From: Mycolicibacterium lutetiense
GTDB taxonomy: Bacteria; Actinomycetota; Actinomycetes; Mycobacteriales; Mycobacteriaceae
Direction of reading: 5' to 3'
Length of the DNA stretch: 64,000 bases
Assembly: GCF_017876775.1 (NCBI RefSeq)
Contig: NZ_JAGIOP010000001.1
Coordinates: forward strand, 992,001 to 1,056,000
Shown: positions 17,650 to 24,540 of the stretch, piece after piece
Layout: each line of letters starts with the position of its first letter
Numbering within the stretch: the stretch's first letter is position 1
Position numbers and translations under genes: made by a program
Notes under the pieces: model-generated
The model's database searches: none
The model's input: the letters and a program-made list of their open reading frames with translations, nothing else
What the model was told of the DNA's origin: nothing

Positions 17650-18942
17650 TCAGCGCACCGGCGTGAACGTGATGTTCAGGTCGGTGAGGCCGCGCAGGAT
17701 GAACGTCGGCTCGTAGGTGTACCGGCGATCGTCGGCGGGGCCGTGGAACTCCTCGTCGATGGCGATATCGGCCATCCGGTCCAGGATCCGCTCCAACGAC
17801 ACCCGGCCCTCGACGCGGGCCAACGGGCCGCCCGGGCAGCTGTGCACGCCGCGGCCGAACGCGATGTGCTCGCGCACGTTCTTGCGATCCAGGCTGAAGG
17901 TGTGCGGGTCCTCGAAGCGCACCGGATCGCGGTTCACCGCACCCGGGCACACCATGAGCGTGGTCCCCGCCGGCACATCGATGTCGCCGAGCTTCGTGTC
18001 CTTCTTGGCCAGCCGGAACTGGCTCTTGACCGGGGCGTCCATCCGCAGGGCTTCCTCGACGAAGGTAGGGATGCGGCTGCGGTCGTCGCGCAGGGCCTGC
18101 TGGATGTCCGGGCGGTCGCCGAGCACCCGCAGCGAGGCCGAGAGCAGCTTGGTGGTGGTCTCCTGCCCGGCGGCGAACAGGAAGGTCGCGGACCGCACCA
18201 CCTCGATGATGGGCGGTACCGAACCGTCCGGGTAGTTCGCCGTCGCGAGTGCGGTCAGCACGTCGTCGCGCGGTTCTTTGCGACGGTCTTCGAGGTAGCG
18301 GCTGAACTTCTCGTCGAGCCATTCCAACGGGTTGCTGGAAACCAGGTCGCCGTCCAGCGAGCCGACCTGGGCCCCGGGCCGGGGCGCGCCCAGCACCGTG
18401 CGGAACTCCTCGTGGTCTTCTTCCGGCACGCCGAGCATGTCCGCGATCACCAGGAGGGAGAAGGGCTTCGCGTAGGCGCTGAGGAACTCGCACTTGCCGT
18501 CGGCGATGAAATCGTCGAGACACTGGTCGGCCAGCCGCCACATGAAGTCCTCGTTCTCCTTCAACCGGCGCGGGGTGAGCAGCCGGTTGAGCAGGGAACG
18601 GGCGTCGGTGTGCTCGGGCGGGTCCATGGTGACCATGTGCTCGAACATCGGCATCTGGGAGCGGTGCGCGGCAATCTGCTCGGTGATGTCCGAACCCTCG
18701 GGGGTGAACGGCAGCGGCGGGAACGGGCCGGCCACCGCGATGCACGAGGAGAACAGCTCGGTGTCCTTGAGGACCGTGGTGGCCTCCTCGAACCCGGTGA
18801 TCGCCATGACGCCGTAGTTCGGTTCCTTCACCACCGGACACTTGCTGCGCAGGTGGTCGAAGTAGGGGTGTGGGTCGGGAACCAGTGATGGGTCGGTGAA
18901 GTAGTCGACGGTGTCGTAGTCGGTCGTGTTGGAATCGCTCAT
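17650..18942 (-). CDS. Cytochrome P450
   Basis: This complete 430-residue P450 monooxygenase has the I-helix AGQETT (258-263), the ExxR motif EALR (297-300) and the haem-binding loop FGRGVHSCPGG with Cys369 as iron ligand. It is soluble, with no membrane anchor. The ATG start is followed by SDSNTTDYDTVDYF, a common actinobacterial P450 N-terminus. It is divergent from a TetR regulator, with a 193-bp intergenic region holding a 20-bp inverted repeat. It is the second P450 of the locus and may oxidise the same substrate or an intermediate. CYP subfamily not assigned. Confidence 0.95.
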   Translation of the reverse strand: MSDSNTTDYDTVDYFTDPSLVPDPHPYFDHLRSKCPVVKEPNYGVMAITGFEEATTVLKDTELFSSCIAVAGPFPPLPFTPEGSDITEQIAAHRSQMPMFEHMVTMDPPEHTDARSLLNRLLTPRRLKENEDFMWRLADQCLDDFIADGKCEFLSAYAKPFSLLVIADMLGVPEEDHEEFRTVLGAPRPGAQVGSLDGDLVSSNPLEWLDEKFSRYLEDRRKEPRDDVLTALATANYPDGSVPPIIEVVRSATFLFAAGQETTTKLLSASLRVLGDRPDIQQALRDDRSRIPTFVEEALRMDAPVKSQFRLAKKDTKLGDIDVPAGTTLMVCPGAVNRDPVRFEDPHTFSLDRKNVREHIAFGRGVHSCPGGPLARVEGRVSLERILDRMADIAIDEEFHGPADDRRYTYEPTFILRGLTDLNITFTPVR

Positions 18943-19021
18943 GGTGTGCGCTGCCTCCCGAAATCGATATGCGCTGCGGTAGTTTCGCGGCGGGCCGTAC
19001 CGCGCGAAGATTTTTCGAAAT

Positions 19022-19041
19022 TGCTGAGCACCTGCTTAGCA
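19022..19041. promoter_or_regulatory. Inverted repeat between P450 and TetR genes
   Basis: TGCTGAGC-acct-GCTTAGCA is a near-perfect 20-bp dyad of the form TGCTRAGC-N4-GCTYAGCA. It lies between divergent genes, where TetR proteins usually bind. It differs from the ATTCTC palindrome, so this TetR may control only itself and the P450. Confidence 0.5.
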
Positions 19042-19135
19042 TGGCGCTTGAGTCGTGGTCAAGGTCACGCGGCAGGGCGAAAGTTACGATCGCCGAGACG
19101 CTGTCGTCGGGGACAGGGCGTAAGGAGGATGGTCT

Positions 19136-19741
19136 ATGGCATCGGCGCGAAGGATCGGGGCGCCAGACGCGAAGAACCGGGTCGTGCTGCTCGACGCTGC
19201 CGAGGCACTGATGATCGGGGAAGGGTATGTCGCGGTCACGTCCCGGCGGGTGGCCGAGCAGGCCGGACTCAAACCCCAGTTGGTGCACTATTACTTCCGC
19301 ACCATGGACGACCTGTTTCTGGCGGTGTTCGTCCGGCGTGCCGAGGAGGGATTGGCCGTTCAGGCCGAGGTGCTGAAGTCTCCGCAGCCGTTGTGGGCCT
19401 TGTGGCGGCTGGGCATCGATCCGAGCGCGACCCGGCTGACGATGGAGATCATGGGCCTGGCCAACCACCGACCGGCGCTGCGGGCTGAGATCGGCCGCTA
19501 CGCCGAGATGTTTCGCACCGCCGAGACCGAGGCGATCACGGCCGCCCTCCACCGCTACGGCGTCGACGCGTCCGAGGTGCCGCCGGTCGTGTGGACCTTC
19601 ATCGCGGCCAGCGTCTCGCGGGTGATGGTCATGGAGCAGGCCCTCGGAATGACGGCGGGTCACGCCGAGGTGCTGCAGTTCTGTGAGGACTGGCTGCGAC
19701 GCCTGGAAGGTGAACCGCAGCCACTCGAATTGCCGGCCTGA
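19136..19741 (+). CDS. TetR/AcrR family transcriptional regulator
   Basis: This 201-residue regulator has an N-terminal helix-turn-helix (about residues 25-60) containing TSRRVAEQAGLKPQLVHYYF. That matches the TetR signature, where the recognition helix is followed by the YYxF cap. The C-terminal ligand domain is all-helical and diverged. AAGGAGG precedes the ATG by about 7 nt. It is divergent from the P450. It is the only TetR-type gene in the locus and thus a candidate for sensing the substrate or its CoA ester. Whether it binds the nearby TGCTRAGC dyad or the ATTCTC-type operators is undecided. Confidence 0.92.
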   Translation: MASARRIGAPDAKNRVVLLDAAEALMIGEGYVAVTSRRVAEQAGLKPQLVHYYFRTMDDLFLAVFVRRAEEGLAVQAEVLKSPQPLWALWRLGIDPSATRLTMEIMGLANHRPALRAEIGRYAEMFRTAETEAITAALHRYGVDASEVPPVVWTFIAASVSRVMVMEQALGMTAGHAEVLQFCEDWLRRLEGEPQPLELPA

Positions 19742-19746
19742 CTTCC

Positions 19747-19818
19747 CCCTGCCGAGAAGACGCGGAAGTACCCCAAAACTGGTATTTCGGGGTACTTCCA
19801 TGTCTTCTCGCGCAGGGA
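19747..19818. terminator. Bidirectional hairpin between TetR and thiolase-like genes
   Basis: A long imperfect stem pairs CCCCTGC..GAGAAGAC..GGAAGTACCCC with GGGGTACTTCC..GTCTTCTC..GCAGGG around a 13-nt loop. It sits exactly between two convergent genes. Confidence 0.75.
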
Positions 19819-19820
19819 AA

Positions 19821-20966
19821 CTAGAGCGACAGGATGGTGGCCGAGGCCGTTCCCGGCGCCCCGTAGACCTGGGCCAGACCGACCCGCGGGTTACCTGGCA
19901 CCTGACGCTCGCCGGCCTCGCCGCGCAACTGGCGTACGAGCTCGTGCATCTGGCGCAGGCCCGACGCGCCGATCGGCTCGCCGTTGGCGATCAGGCCGCC
20001 GTCGGTGTTGACCGGCATCGTGCCGTTGATCTCCGTCGCGCCTTCGAGCAGCAGCTTCTCCTGGTCGCCGTCGGCGCACAGCCCGGTTTCGGCCATGTGG
20101 ATCACCTCGGCGCCGGCGTCGGTGTCCTGCAGCTGGGCGATGTCGACGTCTTCCGGGCCGATGCCTGCTGCTTCGTACGCGGCCTTGGCCGCGTACACCG
20201 TGGGCGACGGATCCTCGTCCAACGGCGCCGAGGTGCCGTGCACCTCGTAGGCGCCGTAGGTGCGCGTGCGGATCTCACTGGCCCGCACGTACACCGGCTT
20301 GTCGGTGTACTTGTGCGCGATATCGGCACGGCACATGATCACTGCCGCGGCACCCTCGTCGGGAGCGCAGAACATGTACTGCCGCAGCGGGTAATTCAGC
20401 ACCGGCGAGGCCATGATCTCTTCGACCGAGATCTCCTTGCGCCGGAACGCATTCGGGTTCAGCTCACCATTGCGGAAGTTCTTGTTGGCCACCCGCGCCA
20501 GCGTCTCCTCGGAGATGTTGTGCTTGTGGATGTAGTGGTTGGCCTTCATGCCGAAGAACTGCGTGGTGACGAACTGACCGTTCTCGGCATACCACTGCGG
20601 CAGTGCGAGTTTGGCCGGGTCGTCGGTGAAGGCACCGCGGGGGTGCTTGTCCAGGCCGATCGCGATGCCGATGTCGTACTTGCCCAACCGGATGGTGTCG
20701 GCAGTCTGCTGAATGGCGCTGGCCGCGGTGGCACACGCGTTGAACACGTTGGTGAACGTGATCCCGGTCAGCCCGACCAGGCGGGTGACCGCATCCGGAT
20801 TGGACACCTCATAGCTGCCGCCGAACCCGAACTGGATGTCCTTCCACTCCAGGCCCGCATCTTCGAGCGCGAATTGGATTGCCTCGGCACCCATCTGCAT
20901 CGCGGTCTTGTCGAAGCGGCCGAACGGGTGCAGGCCGACGCCGATGATGGCTACATCATTGGTCAT
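19821..20966 (-). CDS. Thiolase-fold lipid-transfer protein (Ltp/SCPx-like), probable acyl-CoA aldolase or lyase
   Basis: This 381-residue thiolase-superfamily protein keeps the nucleophile-position Cys78 (NACATAASA). It has GEPIGASG (Glu330) where true thiolases have GHPxGATG, and QVYGAPG (Tyr368) where they have a second catalytic Cys. The HDCF-like loop reads LQDTDAGAEV. It is therefore unlikely to be a standard 3-ketoacyl-CoA thiolase. The DUF35 partner is encoded 12 nt upstream in the same operon, as for Ltp2-ChsH2 retro-aldolases of steroid side-chain breakdown. The aldolase role is an inference by analogy. The ATG start has GAGAGG upstream. Confidence 0.85.
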   Translation of the reverse strand: MTNDVAIIGVGLHPFGRFDKTAMQMGAEAIQFALEDAGLEWKDIQFGFGGSYEVSNPDAVTRLVGLTGITFTNVFNACATAASAIQQTADTIRLGKYDIGIAIGLDKHPRGAFTDDPAKLALPQWYAENGQFVTTQFFGMKANHYIHKHNISEETLARVANKNFRNGELNPNAFRRKEISVEEIMASPVLNYPLRQYMFCAPDEGAAAVIMCRADIAHKYTDKPVYVRASEIRTRTYGAYEVHGTSAPLDEDPSPTVYAAKAAYEAAGIGPEDVDIAQLQDTDAGAEVIHMAETGLCADGDQEKLLLEGATEINGTMPVNTDGGLIANGEPIGASGLRQMHELVRQLRGEAGERQVPGNPRVGLAQVYGAPGTASATILSL

Positions 20967-20978
20967 ATTCTTGCCTCT

Positions 20979-21410
20979 CTACACCGGCTGGAAGGCGAAG
21001 GTGACAATTTCGTTGCCCTCTTCGTCGGTGGTGAACGGGATCATGGTGAGTTCGACGTCCATGCCGAATTGCAGTTTGGCGGGGTCATTTTCGGTGAGGC
21101 GGCCTTCGACGCGCAGGACGGGTCCGGTGTCGTCGGCCAGTTCGACCAGGGCGACGCCGAAGGGGACGAAGGCTTTTCCGGTGGGTCCCTTGTAGGGGGC
21201 GCCGGGTGGGAAGCCCTGGGTGGTCCAGGCGATGACGGTGCCGCGCCGGGGCAGATTCACCTGTTCGGTGTTGCCACTGCTGCACCGCGGGCAGCGGGCC
21301 TGGGCGGGGAAGGTGGTGGCCGAGCAGTCGGTGCAGCGGCTGCCGATCAGCTGGGGTTCGGCATCGGGCCACGTCGAGATCTCGGGCGCCAGAGCAATCT
21401 GTGTTGACAC
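20979..21410 (-). CDS. DUF35 OB-fold protein with zinc ribbon, partner of the thiolase-like enzyme
   Basis: This 143-residue protein has an N-terminal rubredoxin-like zinc ribbon (CTDC at 26-29, CPRC at 40-43) and a C-terminal OB-fold beginning GTVIAWTTQGFPP. DUF35 proteins bind acyl-CoA and form complexes with thiolase-fold or hydratase partners. The GTG start has no ribosome site. TATCGT lies exactly 7 nt upstream, so a leaderless mRNA is likely. The palindromic operator (site G) overlaps its -35 region. It is followed 12 nt later by the Ltp-like gene. Confidence 0.92.
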   Translation of the reverse strand: MSTQIALAPEISTWPDAEPQLIGSRCTDCSATTFPAQARCPRCSSGNTEQVNLPRRGTVIAWTTQGFPPGAPYKGPTGKAFVPFGVALVELADDTGPVLRVEGRLTENDPAKLQFGMDVELTMIPFTTDEEGNEIVTFAFQPV

Positions 21411-21417
21411 GTCGCTG

Positions 21418-21423
21418 ACGATA
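21418..21423 (-). promoter_or_regulatory. -10 element of a probable leaderless promoter for the DUF35 gene
   Basis: Read on the minus strand, TATCGT fits the mycobacterial TANNNT consensus and is separated from the GTG start by 7 nt. This would place the transcription start at the start codon. Confidence 0.5.
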
Positions 21424-21435
21424 ACCGGAAATGTG

Positions 21436-21454
21436 ATTCTCGTCTAGTGAGAAC
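21436..21454. promoter_or_regulatory. Candidate operator, ATTCTC-N7-GAGAAT type (site G)
   Basis: The sequence ATTCTC-gtctagt-GAGAAC has one mismatch in the outermost base. It lies between the divergent DUF35 and VOC genes, upstream of the DUF35 -10 element. The spacer GTCTAGT closely matches GTCTGAT of site H. Confidence 0.72.
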
Positions 21455-21510
21455 CGCCTCTCGCTAGGCTCTCGTGGGCAGTTCAAACGGGATGAATGGA
21501 GGGAGACGGC

Positions 21511-22035
21511 GTGAGCAATGTTCTACCGGGGAAGGTGCGCCAGATCGGGTACGTGGTCACCGACCTGGACGACACGATCGCGAGCTGGTTGACGATGGGT
21601 GTCGGCCCGTGGTTCGTGATCCGCAACCTCCCCCAGCGGGTGACCTACCGGGGTGCGCCCTGCGAGGTGAAACTGTCCCTCGCGCTAGCCAACAGCGGTG
21701 ACCTGCAGATCGAGTTGATTCAACAACTCGATGACACCCCCAGTGTCTTCACCGAGTTTCTCGGCGGTTCCGGCACCGGCGGATTTCACCAACTCGCCTA
21801 TTGGGCAGACGATTTCGATTCCGCGATGGCCAACCTCGCCGAGACCGGCTGGCCACTGGTGTGGTCGGGCGGGGAAGGGGAGGGCGTGCGCTTCGCCTAC
21901 TTCGAACCGCCGACCGGGGCCGCGATCATCGAGATCATGGAGCTGACCGAGTCCTCGGCCGGCATGGCCGCGTATGTGCGCGCGCAGGCCGCCGACTGGG
22001 ATGGCAGTGATCCGGTCCGGGAGTTGGGTGGCTGA
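21511..22035 (+). CDS. VOC superfamily (glyoxalase/bleomycin-resistance fold) protein
   Basis: This protein of about 174 residues has the paired beta-alpha-beta units of the VOC fold: KVRQIGYVVTDLDDTIASWL at the N-terminus and FHQLAYWADDFDSAMANLAE in the middle, ending in FAYFEPPTGAAIIEIMEL. The His/Glu positions at strand starts could bind a metal. A GTG start is chosen because GGAGGGAG lies just upstream; an in-frame ATG at 21496 overlaps that ribosome site. VOC enzymes include CoA-ester epimerases and dioxygenases, so the reaction is open. It is divergent from DUF35 and shares operator site G. Confidence 0.82.
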   Translation: MSNVLPGKVRQIGYVVTDLDDTIASWLTMGVGPWFVIRNLPQRVTYRGAPCEVKLSLALANSGDLQIELIQQLDDTPSVFTEFLGGSGTGGFHQLAYWADDFDSAMANLAETGWPLVWSGGEGEGVRFAYFEPPTGAAIIEIMELTESSAGMAAYVRAQAADWDGSDPVRELGG

Positions 22036-22043
22036 CATCGGCT

Positions 22044-22098
22044 GAGTGGCCACTTCTGACACGGGTTTTCGCGAGGACTGTGTGACAGGTGGCCACTC
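22044..22098. terminator. Inverted repeat between convergent VOC and hydratase genes
   Basis: GAGTGGCCAC (22044-22053) and GTGGCCACTC (22089-22098) are perfect 10-bp arms separated by 35 nt in a convergent intergenic region. The long loop makes it an atypical terminator. Confidence 0.5.
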
Positions 22099-22114
22099 GC
22101 TACCCCAGAGGGGC

Positions 22115-22831
22115 CTACTTGTTTTTGTTCATCACCTTGTCCGCGGCGGCCCAGTGCTCGTCGGAGCACCAGAGCCGGGCGAATGCCGAAACGGCCTCGG
22201 TGGTGGGCACCCCGTTGATCACCCGCTTGACCTCACCGGCCTGGCGGCTGGCAAGCAACTGTGCCGTCGACCGCCAGGTCTCGGCGAACTCGGCGCGGGG
22301 GACCACCTGATCGATCAGACCGACCTGCTCGGCCTCGCGCGCACCAAGGATGCGGCCGGTTCCGGCCAGCAGAAGCGCGCGGCTGCGGCCGACCAGGGTG
22401 GCGAGCCGCTCGGCTCCGCCCCAGGCCGGCATGATCGCCAGCGCCACCTGGTTGAAGCCGATCCGGATGTCATCGGCGGCGATTCGGATGTCCGCTGCCA
22501 CCGCGACCTCGGCCCCGCCACCGAGGGCGTGTCCGTTGAGCGCGGCGATGACCGGTCCGTCGAAGCCCGCGACGCGGTCGCAGATCGTGCGCATCCGCCA
22601 GGCCATCTCGGAAGCCTCGAGTTCGGTGCGCAGCGCCGCCAACTCCTTGAGGTCGCCTCCTGAGACGAACGCCCGGTCGCCGCCACCGGTGATCACCAGG
22701 GCGGACGCCCCCGCAGCGCCATCCAGCGCCTTGTTCAGTGCATCCATGGTGTCCAGCGAGATGGCGTTGCGTGCCTGTGGGCGGTCGATCGTGATGATCG
22801 CCAGTGCGCCGTCGATTTCGAGGTCGACCAT
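22115..22831 (-). CDS. Enoyl-CoA hydratase/isomerase family protein with altered active site
   Basis: This 238-residue crotonase-fold protein has the two oxyanion-hole segments, RAFVSGGDLKEL and NGHALGGGAEVAVAADIRIA. The acidic catalytic position, normally in a motif like FGFPEVxLGxxPAWGG, reads GFNQVALAIMPAWGG, so Gln128 stands in place of the usual Glu. It may thus perform a different crotonase reaction, such as hydrolysis, isomerisation or C-C cleavage. The ATG giving MVDLEIDGAL is chosen; upstream in-frame codons would run through the operator. It is divergent from the acyl-CoA synthetase, with operator site H between them. Confidence 0.85.
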   Translation of the reverse strand: MVDLEIDGALAIITIDRPQARNAISLDTMDALNKALDGAAGASALVITGGGDRAFVSGGDLKELAALRTELEASEMAWRMRTICDRVAGFDGPVIAALNGHALGGGAEVAVAADIRIAADDIRIGFNQVALAIMPAWGGAERLATLVGRSRALLLAGTGRILGAREAEQVGLIDQVVPRAEFAETWRSTAQLLASRQAGEVKRVINGVPTTEAVSAFARLWCSDEHWAAADKVMNKNK

Positions 22832-22858
22832 CAAACGTTCTCCAGTTCCGGGATTGGC

Positions 22859-22877
22859 ATTCTCGTCTGATGAGAAT
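22859..22877. promoter_or_regulatory. Candidate operator, perfect ATTCTC-N7-GAGAAT (site H)
   Basis: ATTCTCGTCTGATGAGAAT has both 6-bp arms perfect and is the best copy in the window. Its right end abuts TAACAT (22877-22882), a TANNNT-type -10 element lying exactly 7 nt before the GTG start of the acyl-CoA synthetase. Binding here would block that promoter directly. Confidence 0.8.
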
Positions 22878-22889
22878 AACATCACCGTT

Positions 22890-24461
22890 GTGCGCGACAT
22901 CCCCGTTGAGCTGACCAAACGGTACGTCGAAGAAGGCTGGTGGCGGCCCGAAACCCTGGGCCAGATGCTGGCCGACGGTCTGGCCGCCAGTCCCGAGGCC
23001 GGGTTCTACGTGCACTCCGCCACCCGCCCGTACCAAGGCACCTTCGGCGAGGTCGAGCACGCCGCCCGGCGCCTGGCCGCGGGACTTCGAGAGCGTGGAG
23101 TCGGGCCCGGTGACGTCGTGGCGATGCAGCTACCCAACTGGATGGAGGCCGCGGTCGCGTTCTGGGCCTCGGCGTTCCTCGGCGCGGTGACCGTGCCGAT
23201 CGTGCACTTCTACGGACGCAAGGAACTCGGCCACATCATGGCCACGGCCAAGCCGAAGGTGTTCATCACCACCGAGCAGTTCGGCCGGATGAAGTTCGAG
23301 CCGGATCTGTGCGCAGATGTCCCGATCGTGGGCTTGGTCGACGAGCGCTCGCGCGAGGAGTGTGACGGGGGTCAAGCTTCATTCGCCCGTCTCCTTGCCG
23401 ACGAGCCGATGAGCGGAACCCTGACCGCGGATCCGGCTGCGCCGGCGCTGATCGCCTTCACCTCCGGAACCACCCGCGACCCCAAAGGGGTCGTCCACAG
23501 TCATCAGACGCTGGGCTTCGAAACCCGCCAGTTGCTGGAGAACTACCCGCCGGACCGGGGCCGTCAGCTCACCGCCACGCCCGTCGGGCATTTCATCGGC
23601 ATGCTCGGTGCGTTTCTGATCCCGGTGTTGGAGGGTGCCCCGATCGATCTGTGCGACGTCTGGGACCCGGGCAAGGTTCTGGACTTGATCGAGCGTGACG
23701 AATTGTCGATCGGCGGTGGACCGCCGTACTTCGTGACCAGCCTGATGGACCATCCGCAGTTCAGCGAACGCCATCTGGCCCGGTTCACCACTGTCGGTCT
23801 GGGCGGCTCGACGGTGCCTGCGGCCGTCACCCGGCGCTTGGCTGATCTGGGGCTCTTCGTATTCCGCTCGTACGGCAGTACCGAGCATCCGTCGATCACG
23901 GGGTCGGGAGCGGGGGCGCCGGAGGACAAGCGGTTGTACACCGACGGCAACGCGCGTCCCGGTGTGGAGATCCGACTCGGGCCAGATGGCGAGATCTTCA
24001 GCCGTGGACCCGACCTGTGCCTGGGTTATACCGACGATGCCCTGACCGCAAAGCATTTCGACTCCGACGGCTGGTATCGCACCGGGGACATCGGCGTACT
24101 GGACGACGACGGCTACCTGACGATCACCGATCGCACCACCGATCTCATCATCCGCGGCGGGGAGAACATCAGCGCGCTCGAGGTCGAAGAGGTGCTGCTG
24201 GGCCTGCCGGCCGTGATCGAAGCGATCGTGGTGGCCGCTCCGGACGCACGGTTGGGCGAGCGGGTCGCCGCGGTCCTCCGGGTGCGTGACGGCGGAACGA
24301 TGCCGACCCTCGACGAGGTCCGGTCGCATTTCGACTCCGGTGGCGTCGCCCGGCAGAAGTGGCCGGAAGAGCTATATCAGGCCGAGGATTTTCCCCGCAC
24401 GGCCAGCGGCAAGGTCCAGAAGTTCGTCATCCGGCAGGAGATTGCTGAAATCAGCCGATGA
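22890..24461 (+). CDS. Acyl-CoA synthetase (FadD-like, ANL superfamily)
   Basis: This 523-residue AMP-dependent ligase activates a carboxylic acid to its CoA ester. The P-loop is FTSGTTRDPKGVVHSH, the A5 motif is YGSTE, the A7/A8 region contains WYRTGDIG and DLIIRGGENIS, and the catalytic Lys lies in PRTASGKVQK near the C-terminus. The start is GTG at 22890 with no ribosome site but a -10-like TAACAT 7 nt upstream, indicating a leaderless transcript. Longer in-frame starts would read through the operator and the divergent gene. It is in line with the amidohydrolase and a second synthetase downstream. Confidence 0.93.
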   Translation: MRDIPVELTKRYVEEGWWRPETLGQMLADGLAASPEAGFYVHSATRPYQGTFGEVEHAARRLAAGLRERGVGPGDVVAMQLPNWMEAAVAFWASAFLGAVTVPIVHFYGRKELGHIMATAKPKVFITTEQFGRMKFEPDLCADVPIVGLVDERSREECDGGQASFARLLADEPMSGTLTADPAAPALIAFTSGTTRDPKGVVHSHQTLGFETRQLLENYPPDRGRQLTATPVGHFIGMLGAFLIPVLEGAPIDLCDVWDPGKVLDLIERDELSIGGGPPYFVTSLMDHPQFSERHLARFTTVGLGGSTVPAAVTRRLADLGLFVFRSYGSTEHPSITGSGAGAPEDKRLYTDGNARPGVEIRLGPDGEIFSRGPDLCLGYTDDALTAKHFDSDGWYRTGDIGVLDDDGYLTITDRTTDLIIRGGENISALEVEEVLLGLPAVIEAIVVAAPDARLGERVAAVLRVRDGGTMPTLDEVRSHFDSGGVARQKWPEELYQAEDFPRTASGKVQKFVIRQEIAEISR

Positions 24462-24503
24462 GCAGCCTCAGGGGCGAGTTCGGCATTGCGGCAGCCGAAA
24501 AGT

Positions 24504-24518
24504 GAGAATATGATTCTC
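24504..24518. promoter_or_regulatory. Candidate operator, everted type (site I)
   Basis: GAGAAT-atg-ATTCTC is a perfect dyad in which the locus arms appear in everted order. It is 22 nt upstream of the amidohydrolase start, just ahead of its ribosome site. Confidence 0.55.
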
Positions 24519-24540
24519 GTGAATTGCAAAGGAGTTTTTC

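Noticed and set aside
17639..19801. A 720-codon minus-strand frame across the P450 and TetR genes
   Set aside because: It overlaps two well-supported genes in other frames and encodes Arg/Pro/His-rich sequence with no domain.
19683..21407. A 574-codon plus-strand frame opposite the Ltp and DUF35 genes
   Set aside because: Shadow frame; it crosses a terminator hairpin and has no homologous motif.
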